Positions 13,020 through 25,782 of a stretch of DNA of 64,000 nucleotides are shown here, piece by piece (position 1 is the first letter of the stretch; every line of letters starts with the position of its first letter). The position numbers were made by a program, and so were the translations under genes. The notes below the pieces were generated by a model. That model ran no database searches. It saw only the letters and a program-made list of their open reading frames with translations, and had not been told where the DNA came from. Source of the DNA: Thunnus maccoyii (Eukaryota; Chordata; Actinopteri; Scombriformes; Scombridae); contig NC_056539.1 in NCBI RefSeq assembly GCF_910596095.1, positions 12,224,501 through 12,288,500 of the forward strand, given 5' to 3'.

Positions 13020-13600
13020 TGACTTTAAAGCTCCACTAATCAATAATTTTATATTAACAATAAAAATCATGTATATTGACAAACCCACAGAAAATTATCC
13101 CCTGACTCTGCAGTTCCTCTCGCCTCTACAGAGCATTTTAGCATCTTTCAGCTCATCGTTTTGGTTTTATTGCTTTGACTAGCTCATTGTTCTCATCAAC
13201 CTCCTTTCCAGCAGCAGGACAAACTTTTTTCCCAGTTGGTTGAGAGCAAAGCAAGCTAAAAGGAGTGAGAATATTGGATTTGCATTGATCAGGTGGCTAG
13301 AACACATGACATGAAATAAACGTTGTTTCTTAGTGAAGCGTGGTAACTTCACTGGGTCTTGACATCTGCATGAGGTTGCCAGGAGTCCCCTGTAAAACCA
13401 CAACTTGACATTTTTAAAACTTTGGTTCTTGTGTGGATTAAGCAAATGAGATACAGCATGTTAAGATGATAGCTTTAGAGAAGCTGGTAGGCATAGTTTT
13501 GTTACCTTTAGACACCTTACCTTTAGCTTCATATTTACCATATAGACTTATATGGTAAATATGGATATATGGATATCTTGTTGAACTTTTCCTTTAAACC
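13020..13600. repeat. interspersed fish repeat with TTTAAAG ends
   Basis: The segment opens CTTTAAAGCTCCACTAATC and closes CTTTTCCTTTAAACC. The outer ~8 bases are inverted copies. Internal words (AAAATTATCCCCTGACTCTGC, AGCTTTAGAGAAGCTGGTAGG) match a high-copy repeat that I recognise from percomorph sequences. An 88-codon minus-strand frame inside is not a gene. Borders are approximate. Confidence 0.6.
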
Positions 13601-14689
13601 TAGATTTACAAACTGCATGTCTTCCTACACATGAAACTAAGAAAATCTTAGCTTTATACTGTATAAGAGAGCTGTTGATTCAATGCTGATCATCGTTATA
13701 AAATGAGACATGTTGCTCTCACATTTCATACACTTTTTGTGTAATAAATATTAAGAATGAGGTACTGGGGACTGAGGAAAATTTCCTTGAACTCCTGCAG
13801 TTTGTTTACAGAGCTAAGAGGGGAGCTGGGGACACTGCCATCATTCAGCTCAATCTCCCCTCAAAACATCTGGAAGGTTTAAAATCCCCTGCCACACTGA
13901 ATATAGAGGATGATGTAGTAGCTGGCATGCAGCAGACGTATGGAACTACGTGCCAGTATTTTGTAAAAAGGAATCGTAATGCCAGTTTTATTTCTCAGGA
14001 GGGGAACTTCATTCCGTATCTTCACACCAATAATGCTTCTGATGGCTTGAGCTTTCTGCATACTGCGCGGCTTGATAACCAGTCGGTCACAAAGCCAAAA
14101 TGATAAATGCAACACAGGTGCCAGGAACACAAGGCATCCATCCAAATGTGGCCAGTAAAATCACTCAGGTGAAATCATCCACTCAGAGGCAAACCTCTCA
14201 GAAACCGTCTCTCTCACTTTATATAGAGACCAAGTCAAATGGAATTTGATTTGAACGGTTCTTTTGTTGCGGAGCCTTCACGGTGAAAGTTCATGCTTCA
14301 AAACAGAGCAGACTGCATCCAGGCAGCCTATAATAAGATAAAACATAAAAGTGGCAGTTATTGCAGTTAGGTTGTATGTTAGTAAGGGGGATCCCTGCTG
14401 CTTGCAAAATGGCTTTCTGCTTTAGTGATTTTTGAACACTGAAGCAAAAAGCTGAGTCTTGAAATAAGCTCTCAATCTTTGAGGACTGAAACCCAAAACT
14501 TTCAGCTCAAGTGAGAAGTTTCAAATAGCCTGAAAATGAACTGATCTTAAAATCCAATGTAAAAATCCAGTTTAATTAAAGTAGTTCAAAAACCATGTAG
14601 CCCAGACATCCCCACTGTAACCCTGTCTCCTAGAAATTACGTTTATAATCAACTAAATTGTTTTCCCAATTGCATTGCGTTATCAACAA

Positions 14690-14910
14690 GACACAGGACT
14701 CTGGCACCAGAGACCAGGATTTGCATCCTGACTCCTGTTTGTGGTTATGTTTAGGCAACAAAAGCACTTTGGTTAAGGTTAGTGAAACATCGTCATTTCA
14801 TTTAAATGTTAATAAACATGTTATGATCCAAGTCATTACAGACTTTTTTCTGTATTAAATGAAGACCATGATCTTTCCCTAACCTTAAACCAGTGCCTAA
14901 ACATAATATA
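14690..14910. repeat. interspersed repeat copy A (shares family with 22545-22670)
   Basis: Shares with 22545-22670 the order CACCARAGACCAG, then GATCTTTCCCTAA, then a RGTGCCTAAAC/GCATAAACC end. The surrounding AGGCAACAAAAGCACTTTGG phrase is familiar from fish repeats. There is no coding content. Confidence 0.6.
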
Positions 14911-17900
14911 TAAAATATAAAAAAGAACTACGTTGTCTCTGAACATTTCACTCATACGTTCAGTATCAACGTTAATTAAGGCTTTTCTAGTTTTTGCTAC
15001 ATATCACAACCTCTGGACTTGCTACATTGCAAATTTCTCAAAGAACATCAGTTCTGAAGCAGAAGCTCTGTAAATGGAACAACATCTGTCATATGAGGCA
15101 CTTATCTCCTGAATGACAATCTTATCACTGTTATTAGTCTTTGGAGCCGTTTCTGAACAGACTACAGAAGCCATTGCCTTCGGGCAAGGGAACATGTCAC
15201 CCACTGCAATGGTGATGTGTTTTTAATAGCTTTTGGACAATGGAGGTCTACAGCACAGAGGAATAAAATGTACCAGACCTTGAATACACACACAATATAT
15301 GTAAATAGATCTATTCATTCTTAATTTAGCTCTGATAAATTAGATTTGTTGACAATAAGAAAAATAAAGAAACTCAACAACCTTAACCTTTAACATTTTC
15401 TCATTATGTTGAGAGAAAACAAATTCAGCCAGCATTATGTTTCTAGCCAAATGGATTTGCTGTTGCAAGTTAATAGTATATGAATTGAATGAACTGAATG
15501 AAACATTAACATTATCAGTAATAATCAGCATAGAGATTGTGTACAAAGAGCTGTTGTATGTTACTGCATTGTCACAAAATGTGACTGTTACTGCCCAAAC
15601 ATAATTTGCTTGTCAGCTTGTTTGTCACAGTGCCACACTGTGTGCTAAATTTTGGCTACAGTTATATAATTATTCTGTCATCTGCTCAATATTGTCTGTG
15701 AAAGTGTAATAGCTAACTGGGAACACCATTAAGTCTTTGGTAAAGATCTGCTCTCAAATTCAGTGCTGTCTTTTTATAAATATTGGTTGCCACATACCTT
15801 GTCACAGGAGACACTCCCAAACATGCACCACGCAGTAACAATTCTGAGATGCAGAGAGAGAGAAGCAGCTGGAGGTAGGGCCCCGTACCCTGCACTTGTC
15901 AATAACAAAATTGGGACCAATTGTGAGAAACAGAAAACAAGAATCTGTTTGTCAGAATGTGAAAATGAAAACCAACATGTGTGGCCTCTATGTGTCTGTG
16001 TAAATCGTGCACAGATGTTCAAACGTGTTAAATGAATAATCTTGTCATTAGAAAAAAGGACAATGTGCTCTACATTTGTATCAGCAGTCAGATAAAGATC
16101 CATCATTTTGTTCCATCATCTTTATTTTTCAATATAGCGGCCAAAGAGAAGCGAAAGGAAATACCTCAGAGCACGTTGTCCCACATTGCTCAGATATCTG
16201 TCTGTCTGGTAGATCAATGTAATCTCAAGCGGCAGAGAATGATAAAATGCTTCATGATGATTCTATCTGTCTTTTCTCCACATCTATCAATCAGTGTGTC
16301 AAATAATTTCTTATCATGTGTCATAAAGACCATAAAAGACAAAAGCAATTTCACTTAAACTTGCTGTTTCAGACATGATAACAATATTACACAAAATTCC
16401 CTCCAGGGGACTCAGAAAACATTTCATACACTTGAGACATAAACATGACAGACTTTCAGCAAAATGCAGCATTAAACAGCTTCAGACAATTGAGAATGAT
16501 AGCCAATAAAGAAGCTGCTTATATAGTAAAACAAAATATGAAACACTAACACTAATTCTGCTCTCCATAAATATCAGACTCTAGTTAATATTGTCTGGTT
16601 TTTATTCTTGGTACCAGCTTTTAATAATCATCCTTTGTAAATGACACTTCATTTTTTAAATTTGTGATACTTCCATCAACATTCCATCAATTATCAAATT
16701 ATCATCTTCTGATAATTTTACTTACTTATGATTTACTGTACATTAATCTATAGAATTTTGTATAATAAATCAGTCAAAATGTTGAATGACGTGACATCAG
16801 AGAGACAATCTGATACAAGAAACAAGAAATATAAATAACAGTGACAATTCTTCAATAAGAATGTGTCAAAATTATGAGATTTTGTCTTGGGGGAAAAAAA
16901 ACTTTTCTAAGTATTTCCTTCCACTGTCCATGTACTGTATTTTGATTCACTAAAACTACATTTTCAGCTGCTTTGTTTGAGACAACTTTTACTACTGTAT
17001 CTACCTTGTCTCCTACAAATAGGAGGCCACAGCACATGTGAGGAAAACCTCCAGTTGCTGTGTTTTTAATCTTTTATTGTTTAATAGACATGTCAAAAAC
17101 CAATACACTGAGGCATGAGTGAACCTTATGTGAGGTAAAGCTCACTGAATTGGTGTAGAGCAACTTGCTTGAAAATCTCCCAGTCGGGAATAAATTATTT
17201 TAATATTTGACCAGATATTGCAAATTGAGATAACAATGCCGTTTTACTTGGCAGTCCAGTTGCACTCTTGGGTATTCTCCCTGCAGAGGCAATAATCCAC
17301 AGCAGCACGCACTACATACCAGCGTGATGAATAATATGCAGGCAGCATTGCAAATAATCCCCCAATAGCAATTACCTTGGAAATGAAGACCCTCCAGGGT
17401 GAATAGAAAGAGCGAACAAGAGAGAACTGAAACAGGTAGAACATGGGATGCAGCAGCACTAACAGTAACAAAGCACGTACCAGTGTTCAGAGTGAATACA
17501 AGGATTAAGACCTTTAAAAAATCGGTTGAGTGAAATGTGATGGGTGTGGCAGGTTTGCTGTCAATTAACACAGCACAGCATGGCATCAAAGCCCTTTTCA
17601 ACATGGACAAAAGCTGGCTTAAAGTCAGCATGTCAGCAGCTTTCAGTTCTGTGTGTTAACCCCAGCACTCCAATAAGCCACCATCTGGCCACCTAGCTTG
17701 CTCCAAGCCAGCATTTGGATTTTGAAAAGCATTTTTGGCATTTGGTGCAAGTAAAAATCAACACCCAACACTTCTTTTCTGCCTCATCAAACAGAACATC
17801 AAACTAAGTCCATACTCATTGAATACTCACTACACAAAACTTCCTCCACCTCCAGTGTCATCTTTAACAACTGATCACTGCAAACATATGCTTTAGCGTC

Positions 17901-18989
17901 CTGACAGCATTGCTAGCAACAAAAGATGTAGTTGTTTGAGAGTAAGGTGCATGCAAATTGATGCTCACAAGTGTGAATGTGTCTGTAACTGACAATGCTG
18001 CATTTCAATAAAGCCTTTTGGCAGCATTTCCTTGTCTGAAAGAGAACAATCTCCTGCCAGAATTGGGTCAGTGGTTATTTTCAATTTTGGGGATTGTTTC
18101 AAAATGCCATTCCATTTTTTAAGCTTCTTTGCATTGAATTACTTAAACCCCACAAACAAAAAAGTGACATTGGAAAAAATACAAGCTGTAAATCATTCCC
18201 ACCTGCTGCCATTACCTTTCCAATCAGCGGTCTGTTTCCCCTCTCCCACCATACTTATCACAAGTGGTACCACCTGCATGACATAACAGCTTTGTACTAA
18301 CATGTTGTTTCATTCTCCCACCTCCCTCTTTACTCCTTCCCCTGCCCACACTCCCCTCTGCTTTTTTCTGTCATCCTAATCTCTCTTGATCCTCTTTTTT
18401 GTTCCTCTCTCTTGTCTCTGATCCTGTCCTCTCTCTTCCTGGCTCCTGTCACTCTTCTCTGTCCTCATCTCCCTACCAAGTGGTGTTTGATTTTGGCAGG
18501 CCCGACAGCCAACTTCACAACAGGATTTTAGCTGATTTATCATGAAGATATTTGCCTCAACATCATCTGCATTCTTACAGAGGACACATATTTCATCAGA
18601 CATCTTTTCAGTGTTTGGTTTCGGTGCATTAAGGAAACCAATGAACACAACAGTAACAGTACGCAAACCACAGTCTCCAGTTATCCTGACCTGTTTGCAC
18701 TGTGAGACGAAAGCACAACTCCAAGAGGAAAACCAAATAAAAACAGGGAGAGCATGCAGACTCATGACCCTCTTACTGTGACATTTCCATATTGAGCCAC
18801 TGTGTCATCCATGCAGTAATGTGCTTGATAGAATTCACTGGCTCAAAATGTTTTCAGCCATTCAGTCCGCATCGGTGTCACAACTATGCAGTATAGATGC
18901 CTTTTAAAAGGCAAACATACAGCTGATCCACTAAAAAGATCCCCTCCAGACATGTATTAAGACATATAGAAATTCTCTGCTTGGAACAA
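14911..18989. other. intergenic DNA, no gene recognised
   Basis: Four kilobases of AT-rich sequence. Frames of up to 143 codons on the minus strand (17200-17631, 18376-18765) have no recognisable domain and lie in mutually overlapping clusters. A pyrimidine-rich run occupies 18310-18470. Confidence 0.5.
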
Positions 18990-19165
18990 TAATGTGTGTA
19001 TGCTATAAAAAAAAGTAAAATGACCATAAAAATCCTTAAAATTGCTTCTACTCCCTCTCCCTCATTAGAAAATCCAGAATCTATGAATATGCAAATACTT
19101 TTCATTTCAAAAGTTTAACTGCTGGGCACAAGATGTCTCCTGCTTCACTGTAAAATCCATTCTCA
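18990..19165. repeat. interspersed repeat copy (partner at 33120-33260)
   Basis: The words CTCCCTCATTAGAAAATCCAG, TTTAACTGCTGGGCACAAGA and CACTGTAAAATCCATTC recur in the same order in eef2 intron 9 (33120-33260) with substitutions and small gaps. The two copies are unlinked, which defines a dispersed family that I cannot name. Confidence 0.7.
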
Positions 19166-20094
19166 ATGTTTGTGCACTGGAAGTTTCCACATCACACTTG
19201 TGTAAGTTGAATATTGGACCAGGATTGACCTTCAAACTAGTCACAAATCCTGCTCATAATCTCGCCACCTAAAAATAAGAATGTGAAAAGTAGTTCACCT
19301 CCAAAAAAATGTGGCTGCCATCCACAACACTTGGAAATACATGAAATTTGTTTAAATATCAAATTTTAATACACATTCTCATCATGAATAGACACTATAT
19401 AGTCAAACAATATCTCTGCCTACATCAGAATATAAAGAAGAGGAGGACTTACACAATATCAACCTTGTAAAAGAGATTCTTCAGGATCTGAGAATACACT
19501 GTGGACAACAGGTGAGGAGCTGTTCATTAAACAGTGAATAGTCAAAGTCCAACAGCAAAAATTACAGAAAGACCAGATTGTATTCTGCATTCAGGCCATT
19601 AGGTTCTAAAGTTTTCAGTATATATCCAAAGGCAAAATCCATGATGTCTTCTCATTTGTGAGGTGATATCTTTTATAAATCAACAAGGTGGATATTCAAA
19701 GAGCCTATTAAAAGCAACGTCAGAACAAAGGATGTGCCAGTGTTTTTGTTGTGTGTTGTTGTGGATTTTATGACTTGAGTGAATTTATTGGATGTTAGAA
19801 TGCGTTTCATAGAATATGGTCTATAAATTTCTCCTTCTTGTTGAATAGACCCTTTTGTTCTTTGTGAGAAACAGCTGGCTTATGGCATGCTTCCGGATGT
19901 GCTTTATCTTTAAAACACTGTTGCATGATTTCACTTTGTTCTTTTTCTGAACTGCAAAGTTTATAAAATTGACTTATCCGCAAACTCTTTCAAATTTCAA
20001 AAGGTTGCTTTTTATCATTGTTAACCATGATATTTGGAGAGAAACCTAAATCCTTCACAGGGATGTTAGAGCATTGTACAAGAATGAACTATGT

Positions 20095-20870
20095 GACATT
20101 TCAAGTGAGTCAGACTGAGTAACTCTGACATTTAAAATGACCAGTTAGCAAGTTAGAAATGTACTGAGGAGCCAAATCATTAAGTGCTTTATAGACTGAT
20201 GACAAGATTTTGAAGGTGATTCTCTATTGTACTGAGAGCCAATGAAATTATTTCAGTACCTGAGTAATATGTTCAAATTTTCGTGTATGTGTAAGGACTC
20301 TGGCTGCTGCATTTTGAATGAGCTGGAGCTGCCTACTGACTGTTTGGGTAATCCTGAAAATAGAGCGTTACAGTAGTCTTACCTGCTTGATATGAATGCA
20401 TGAAGCAGTTTCTCAGAGTCAGTTTGAGATATGAGTTTTGATATATTATTTAAGTGATAAAACACTGTTCTGGTGATATTGATAATGTGGTTTCAAAACT
20501 GAGATCAGTATCCAAAATAATGCCAAGGTTTCTGACTTGCTCACTGTATTTCAGAGACAGCAATGCCAAGTATCTCAGTCTTGTCTGTATTCAGGACATC
20601 CAGTCCAGTCTGGACATCTAGTAATTAATATCATCAATACAAATTACAAGTTTGTTAATTGAGCTCACCAGAGGAAAGTGAAATGTGTGTCATCAGCATA
20701 TGAATGGTAAAATATATTATGTTTCTTTATGATGATACCAAGCGGGAGCATGTATAAATTAGAATTAGAGAGGGGCCCAAGCACATTTTTATAGATCACG
20801 AAATCAACTTGTAATTTGTTTTTCTCCATTTTTCGTTCAGCTCTCCAGCTGATTCTTTTTACCATCCTTA
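20095..20870 (-). pseudogene. LINE reverse-transcriptase relic (L2/CR1-like), antisense
   Basis: Read on the minus strand, 20865-20665 translates to a peptide containing GPLSNSNLYMLPLG and, a little further, YADDTHF. These are the ...LYMLPLG...YADDTQ motifs of the polymerase palm in L2/CR1-type LINEs. Further along the same strand, pieces such as VRNLGIILDTDLSFE, SKLISQTDSEKLLHAFISSR and ALNDLAPQYISN follow in the family order but in shifting frames, with stops between. It is a 5'-truncated dead copy coding for the end of ORF2. The familiar AGGACTCTGGCTGCTGCATT phrase on the + strand is the complement of the RT C-terminal region. Confidence 0.85.
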
Positions 20871-21289
20871 CTTTTTCACTGGTGCTCCAAGGTTTGTTTT
20901 GTGGTACATGTCCATTCAGGTAATTGCCAAAAGACTCAGACTTACAGCTAAAAATATCAGCAAATATTTTTCATTTCACAAGTTGAAAGGGAAAATTGCA
21001 GTTTATTTCAACCTGGCGTATTTCACATAAATGCGGCAGTTGTGGTTCTATGTGTCATACTAACTTTGCTCACTCCAGCTCCATTATTGAGATTCGGGCA
21101 AACAAGGTCTTGCGTATAATGACAGATAGCGGGGCAATTTCCATCAGTCTCCTACTGCTTTTGAAATAGACATGGTTTTTACATGAATTGTTTTTGAGTC
21201 TGAGCAAAAGTAATACTCGCATGTTAAGGATGGGTCTGAAAATAATCAGAGACCCCTCCCATCCAGCCAATGCACTTTTTGTCCCCCTC

Positions 21290-21594
21290 CTTTCAGGAAA
21301 AAGATTACATATAGCAGAACTACTCGTTTCCATAACAGCACATATCCTGAGGCAGTGAGGGTCCTTGACTCCTCATTATCAGTTTAGTCCATGAACTCAG
21401 TTTAACTCTGTCTCCCTAGGGGGTTTCTTAATGCAGCAAACACTTGTGTTTTATTTACTCTGAGTATTTTTGATATGTTTATGCTGATGTGTATTTGTAT
21501 TGTATTGTTGATGTGTGTTTGTATTATAGCACACACCAAGACAAATTCCAATCAATGTTTCATTGATATGGTAATAAATTATTGAATCTTGAAA
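21290..21594 (+). mobile_element. LINE 3' end
   Basis: Begins with remnants of an ORF2 tail (ACTACTCGTTTCCATAACAG region) and continues through a T-rich 3' UTR. It ends with AAGACAAATTCCAATCAATG, then GATATGGTAATAAATTATTG and AATCTTGAAA. The same terminal motif occurs at 25723-25782, so these are two insertions of one LINE family. 5' truncation is expected for such copies. Confidence 0.75.
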
Positions 21595-21605
21595 CTTCAA
21601 TGCCA

Positions 21606-21936
21606 TGTCATGGGGGGGATTTGGGTTTACTTAGCTTTGCTTTGTATTTAGTTGTAGCTGGTATCCATTCTGTCTATCCTTTGAGTGTTTGGCCAAGCCA
21701 CTATATATGTTCCCTCATGTGTCATTGTGTTAAGTCAGTTTGTTCAGTTAACACCCTGTTTAGTTGTTCTTATATTGAGTACGGTTATATTTTGTTGACC
21801 TCATTTATAGGCCTAGTTATTAAATTCTTGGTTTATAATGTTTTTTGCATTTGTTGGAGGTAAATAAAAAACCCATTTTCCATTTACTATTACTGTTGCC
21901 TCATTGCCTTACTGTTTGGTCCCTTCAACCATGACA
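21606..21936 (+). mobile_element. probable solo LTR
   Basis: A 331-bp block begins TGTCATGG and ends CCATGACA, perfect 8-base inverted ends of the TG...CA type found on LTRs. Inside are a TATATATG word near 21702 and a poly(A) signal AAATAAAAAACCC near 21860, placed as in an LTR. No second LTR and no gag or pol sequence is adjacent, which fits a solo LTR left by recombination. The flanking five bases (TGCCA and ATTGC) do not form a clean duplication. The 93-codon frame inside it is not a gene. Confidence 0.6.
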
Positions 21937-22544
21937 ATTGCAAAATTGTTTTCTGATTTAATTTTCTCAATATTATATATTTTTTTACATTTGTGCACTT
22001 TGATTAAATGTTATGGGCCCATGACTGCTGCACTGTCTGCAGTCTAACCTAGAAATTTTCAGACCAGAGTGCAGGAGCTATATAAATGACTGCAGCCAAA
22101 ACACATCTACACATGGATGTATAACCTTATATCCAAAGCTGGTAAAACTCAGGGGGACTGCTGTGCTCAACACTCAGAGCTGTTTCAGTGCTACAACATG
22201 GTGATGAAGTGCAACAACACATTGACCCTCAATCATAATTTCAGTTACTGCAAAATGAGTCTGTATCAAAGACAAACTTGCCTGAGCAGTCAGAGGACTT
22301 CAACAATGACACACACGTATGTATCTAAAATACCAAGACAGTGCTGCAAAAACAGTCAGCTTGTCCTTTCCAGAAACACGACATTATTGTTCAAATGGCC
22401 AAAAACATTTTCTTATTGTTGTGCAATAATGACACATCTCTCCAGACTAAAAAGGACGGTATTGATTTATTTTTCAAACAGCTTAAGAGTCATTAAGGGG
22501 AGGTTGAGGCAGATGGATGGATACAATAGATGTACAAATATTCA
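21937..22544. other. intergenic DNA with an unexplained 172-codon open frame
   Basis: The longest open frame of the gene desert runs 22117-22635 on the + strand, Cys-, Ser- and Thr-rich and without any domain that I recognise. Its last ~90 bases lie inside a dispersed repeat. I treat it as chance. Confidence 0.4.
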
Positions 22545-22670
22545 GGCTTTGACACCAAAGACCAGAGTTTACGTCTCATTTCCTTCCAAAGGTCAGTTTT
22601 GGTCTCTTTCAGCCACAGAGACGATCTTTCCCTAAACTTGACCAAGTAGTTTTATTGCATAAACCTGAAA
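22545..22670. repeat. interspersed repeat copy B (family of 14690-14910)
   Basis: Contains GACACCAAAGACCAGAGTTT and GATCTTTCCCTAAACTTGAC in the same order as the copy at 14690-14910. Confidence 0.6.
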
Positions 22671-24865
22671 AAAAGATACCATTAATGTGCACTTTCCATT
22701 GTTTGTCTTTGTGGTGATGTGCTATTGAGCCGGTGGGTGAGCTGCCAGTTTTAGAATTAGCTGATAAATTATCTATTTTGTCATTTAAATATGAGGACTT
22801 GGGGTTTATGAGTGCAGTTAGCATCCTGTATTGCTGCATACCCTTTTTACTAATTCATTTCATGTCCAATCAAACACTCACAAGTCACAAATCAAGCAAG
22901 TGCTGAGCCAAATTGTGTCAAGTAAATGTTACATTTCCTTTTAAGTTAGAGAAGCAGGCTTGTGGACCCAAGTTTGCCAATTTGTTCCCTAGACTGGCGA
23001 AATAAATCAAGGTCAGGATTGTGAAAGAGCCCCATTTGCCTTCCTCTCATTAAAATCATTACGGAGCCACTGAGCAATGCCTTCAACCGCCAAACACTCC
23101 AGAAGAACTAATCTGTGGCCCACAGATCAGGCTGTAGTTGTACTGGGAACCTACCAGATCTGAATTTGTATAACTGTGAATGTGAACAAAATTCAAACCT
23201 CATTGTATTAACCCTGCATAAATTAAATTAAAATCATTTTTAAAATAAGGATGTTGAATATATGCTGGGTACAATCTGGTGCAATAACACGTACATTTAA
23301 CAAGTTTTTGTACTCACTAGAACCACATATTGTATATATGGAGCTGGTGAGTCAGATGAGTATACAGTATTTTGATCATGTGGAAGTAAAATAAAGATCA
23401 TTGAGACGTACAGGCATCTACTTCAGGTAATGTGTACACCCTTTCCATACTGTACATCAATGGGTGAGAGCCATCAATGCAATGAATGCTATTGTTCTAA
23501 ACTGTTGTCACAACAGCAGAAGCCTCAAGCAATATATTGATCCTGCATCAACATCCTGACAGACTCACTTCTCTATTAGATCAAATGCTTCATGTGTGGT
23601 CCATTTCACAGAGTTCTGTTTGTCCAGTACAGTCGAGTATGGCCATATTTTATTGTAAAGTGGAGTATTTAATCTCAAATAATATGTTTCTTAATTTGTT
23701 TATCCATTACCAACACCTGTTTATCTCTCACAGGGGGACTTAAGCGTATTGCAGCTGACATCAGGTGTGAGTGAGAGTGACATGAATCCATTTCAGGGTG
23801 ATTTGAATGGTGTTGCTTGCTCAATGCTAGAATGTGGATTACATACTTGAGAGAGTGGCATTATAGGGATTACCAAAACTGTCCTTCAGGTGACTCATTT
23901 TGACTCATTTGAAAAGGTACTTGTACACAACTATGAAGGCCAGAAAAATGTCTTGGTTCCTGCAGAGCCTTTGCTTCAAACAGAAGAACATTTTGCACAT
24001 CTATTTCATGAGACAGGTGCGTAGGAGAGGGACGAATTGATTTGCAACATTTGATCCTGCAGAGCCTTTCCCATCTTTCTGATTCTGTAGCTCAAATGTC
24101 GTCATACCCTCTGCTGGCTGTAGAGTGGGCAAGAGAGAGGGAGACTCATTGAAAACACCGATGTTGAACACTTTTAGGCCTTAATGCATTCTTGTCAATC
24201 AGACTGAAGCAAATAAGTTGAGACGATATGTCACACTTGTATTTCTGTCAGATAAAGTACCAGCAGAACATGGACTGTTCTTAAAGTAAGCACGACAACT
24301 TTGAATTTTAACAAGACACATTCGCAGGGATTGCTGTAGCTGGAGAGACTTCACCCATCTAAAAGCTTGGTGTCACTTCAATCCATACTCAATTACTCAG
24401 GCTGAGTTGCTTGCCATTTCTCCCTGTCAGTCATTCAGTATGAGTGTTTTCAGATATGACAGCCTGCTGAGAGCAACACCACAAGGCCAGACAAGCAGAT
24501 CAGGTGCAATGGCGTTAAATGAGATAATTTTACACAGTTTCTTCCTGTGTGTGCAGGTAATTAGCACTGTCAAATTTGTCCAGTTTACTGTGTGAGGTTT
24601 CTGTGTGTGCCTGTCTGTCTGTGTCCATGTTAGGCCTAATTGTTTTCTAATTCTGTTCCTCGTGACCCCATCTCCCACCCACAGACTTCTTCCTGATGTA
24701 TGAATCATGAAATAGTTTTATGTTTTTTAAACAGTGCTTTTGTGACATAAGCATGTTCATTCAATTAGTCTCATAATGGCCAATCTATCATGTGAATCCT
24801 CAGCTGTACAGTTACCCCAGATGTTATCAAACTGATCATTGCTATTGCAGCACAGCATGCATTTA

Positions 24866-24868
<3 letters not shown>
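22671..24868. other. intergenic DNA, no gene recognised
   Basis: AT-rich sequence without recognised repeats or splice-compatible coding exons. Confidence 0.5.

Positions 24869-24907
<39 letters not shown>
24869..24907. repeat. (AC)n microsatellite
   Basis: About 19 AC units. Confidence 0.95.
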
Positions 24908-24911
<4 letters not shown>

Positions 24912-25382
24912 CATTCTGCATTCATTGGTTCACCTTCTGTAGAAGAGAAGATTGATTCAACTTTCCCATTATTCATCTGTACCATGTTGACAGAGCTGAC
25001 TTTCAACGTACAAAATGAAAACTGCACCATAAAGACACAATGAAAAAAAATGTCACACAGAAAATGATTTGCTGCAGCAAAAAGTGATATGTGCATTTTA
25101 TCATGAATGAAAAGTGTAGGTTGGTTAGAACTTGCACTTTTGAGAAGTGGCCTTGCATGGCATCAGACTCATAATGGAAATTCAGCCACCCACAAAAAAA
25201 TGCCTGTACATTTTATTTTCCAGGAGTTTAAAAGTAATTTAATTTCTGTCTAATAAATTAAAGGCAGCATTTCAGTCAAGGACTTTTCTTGTGCATCGTT
25301 GAATAACATGCAGATACAGTATTTTCTATGGTGATGAAAACTTCCATTGAATGTAACCCTGACTGTTAGTCATATGAGATCC

Positions 25383-25404
25383 ATACATACATACATACAT
25401 ACAT
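25383..25404. repeat. (ATAC)n microsatellite
   Basis: Five to six ATAC units directly upstream of a longer CA tract. Confidence 0.9.
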
Positions 25405-25443
25405 GGTCTGTCCAGCAGAGATAAAGCATTGTGTAGTGTATTG

Positions 25444-25444
<1 letters not shown>

Positions 25445-25504
<60 letters not shown>
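25445..25504. repeat. (CA)n microsatellite
   Basis: Thirty CA units without interruption. Cys-Val and Thr-His frames on both strands come from it. Confidence 0.97.
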
Positions 25505-25506
<2 letters not shown>

Positions 25507-25699
25507 CTACCTCGCTCCCCCTCCCTCTGGAATGAAGGACTGGATGTGAGGTTGGGGAGCTGGGGCTCCATCTGCTGGAAAGAAATATCATTCAACATGA
25601 CGTGGACAATCTGACTACAATACAGATTAATGTCCAGCGCAGCAGAACACTAAGAATGTGCTTTATGACTAAGTGGTTTTACTAGTTTTTGTCTTTTTC

Positions 25700-25782
25700 T
25701 GTCTTTGTTTAAGTGAGCTCACTAAGACAAATTCCAATCAATTATGTTGATATGACAATAAAGTATTGAATCTTGAATCTTA
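25700..25782 (+). mobile_element. LINE 3' tail, second copy
   Basis: Ends CTAAGACAAATTCCAATCAA...GATATGACAATAAAGTATTG followed by AATCTTGAATCTT, the same tail as at 21538-21594. The terminal AATCTTG repetition is the target-primed tail of the element. Confidence 0.7.

Noticed and set aside
17200..17631. 143-codon minus-strand frame
   Set aside because: Overlaps another minus-strand frame of similar quality, has no domain, and lies in AT-rich noncoding DNA.
18376..18765. 129-codon minus-strand frame rich in charged residues
   Set aside because: Its charged C-terminus comes from a pyrimidine-rich tract on the other strand. It has no family resemblance.
22117..22635. 172-codon open frame, longest in the desert
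   Set aside because: No recognisable domain, Cys/Ser/Thr-rich low-information sequence, overlaps a dispersed repeat at its end, and no splice partners or promoter were seen.
25326..25598. Cys-Val-rich proteins on the minus strand
   Set aside because: They are translations of the CA microsatellite at 25445-25504.
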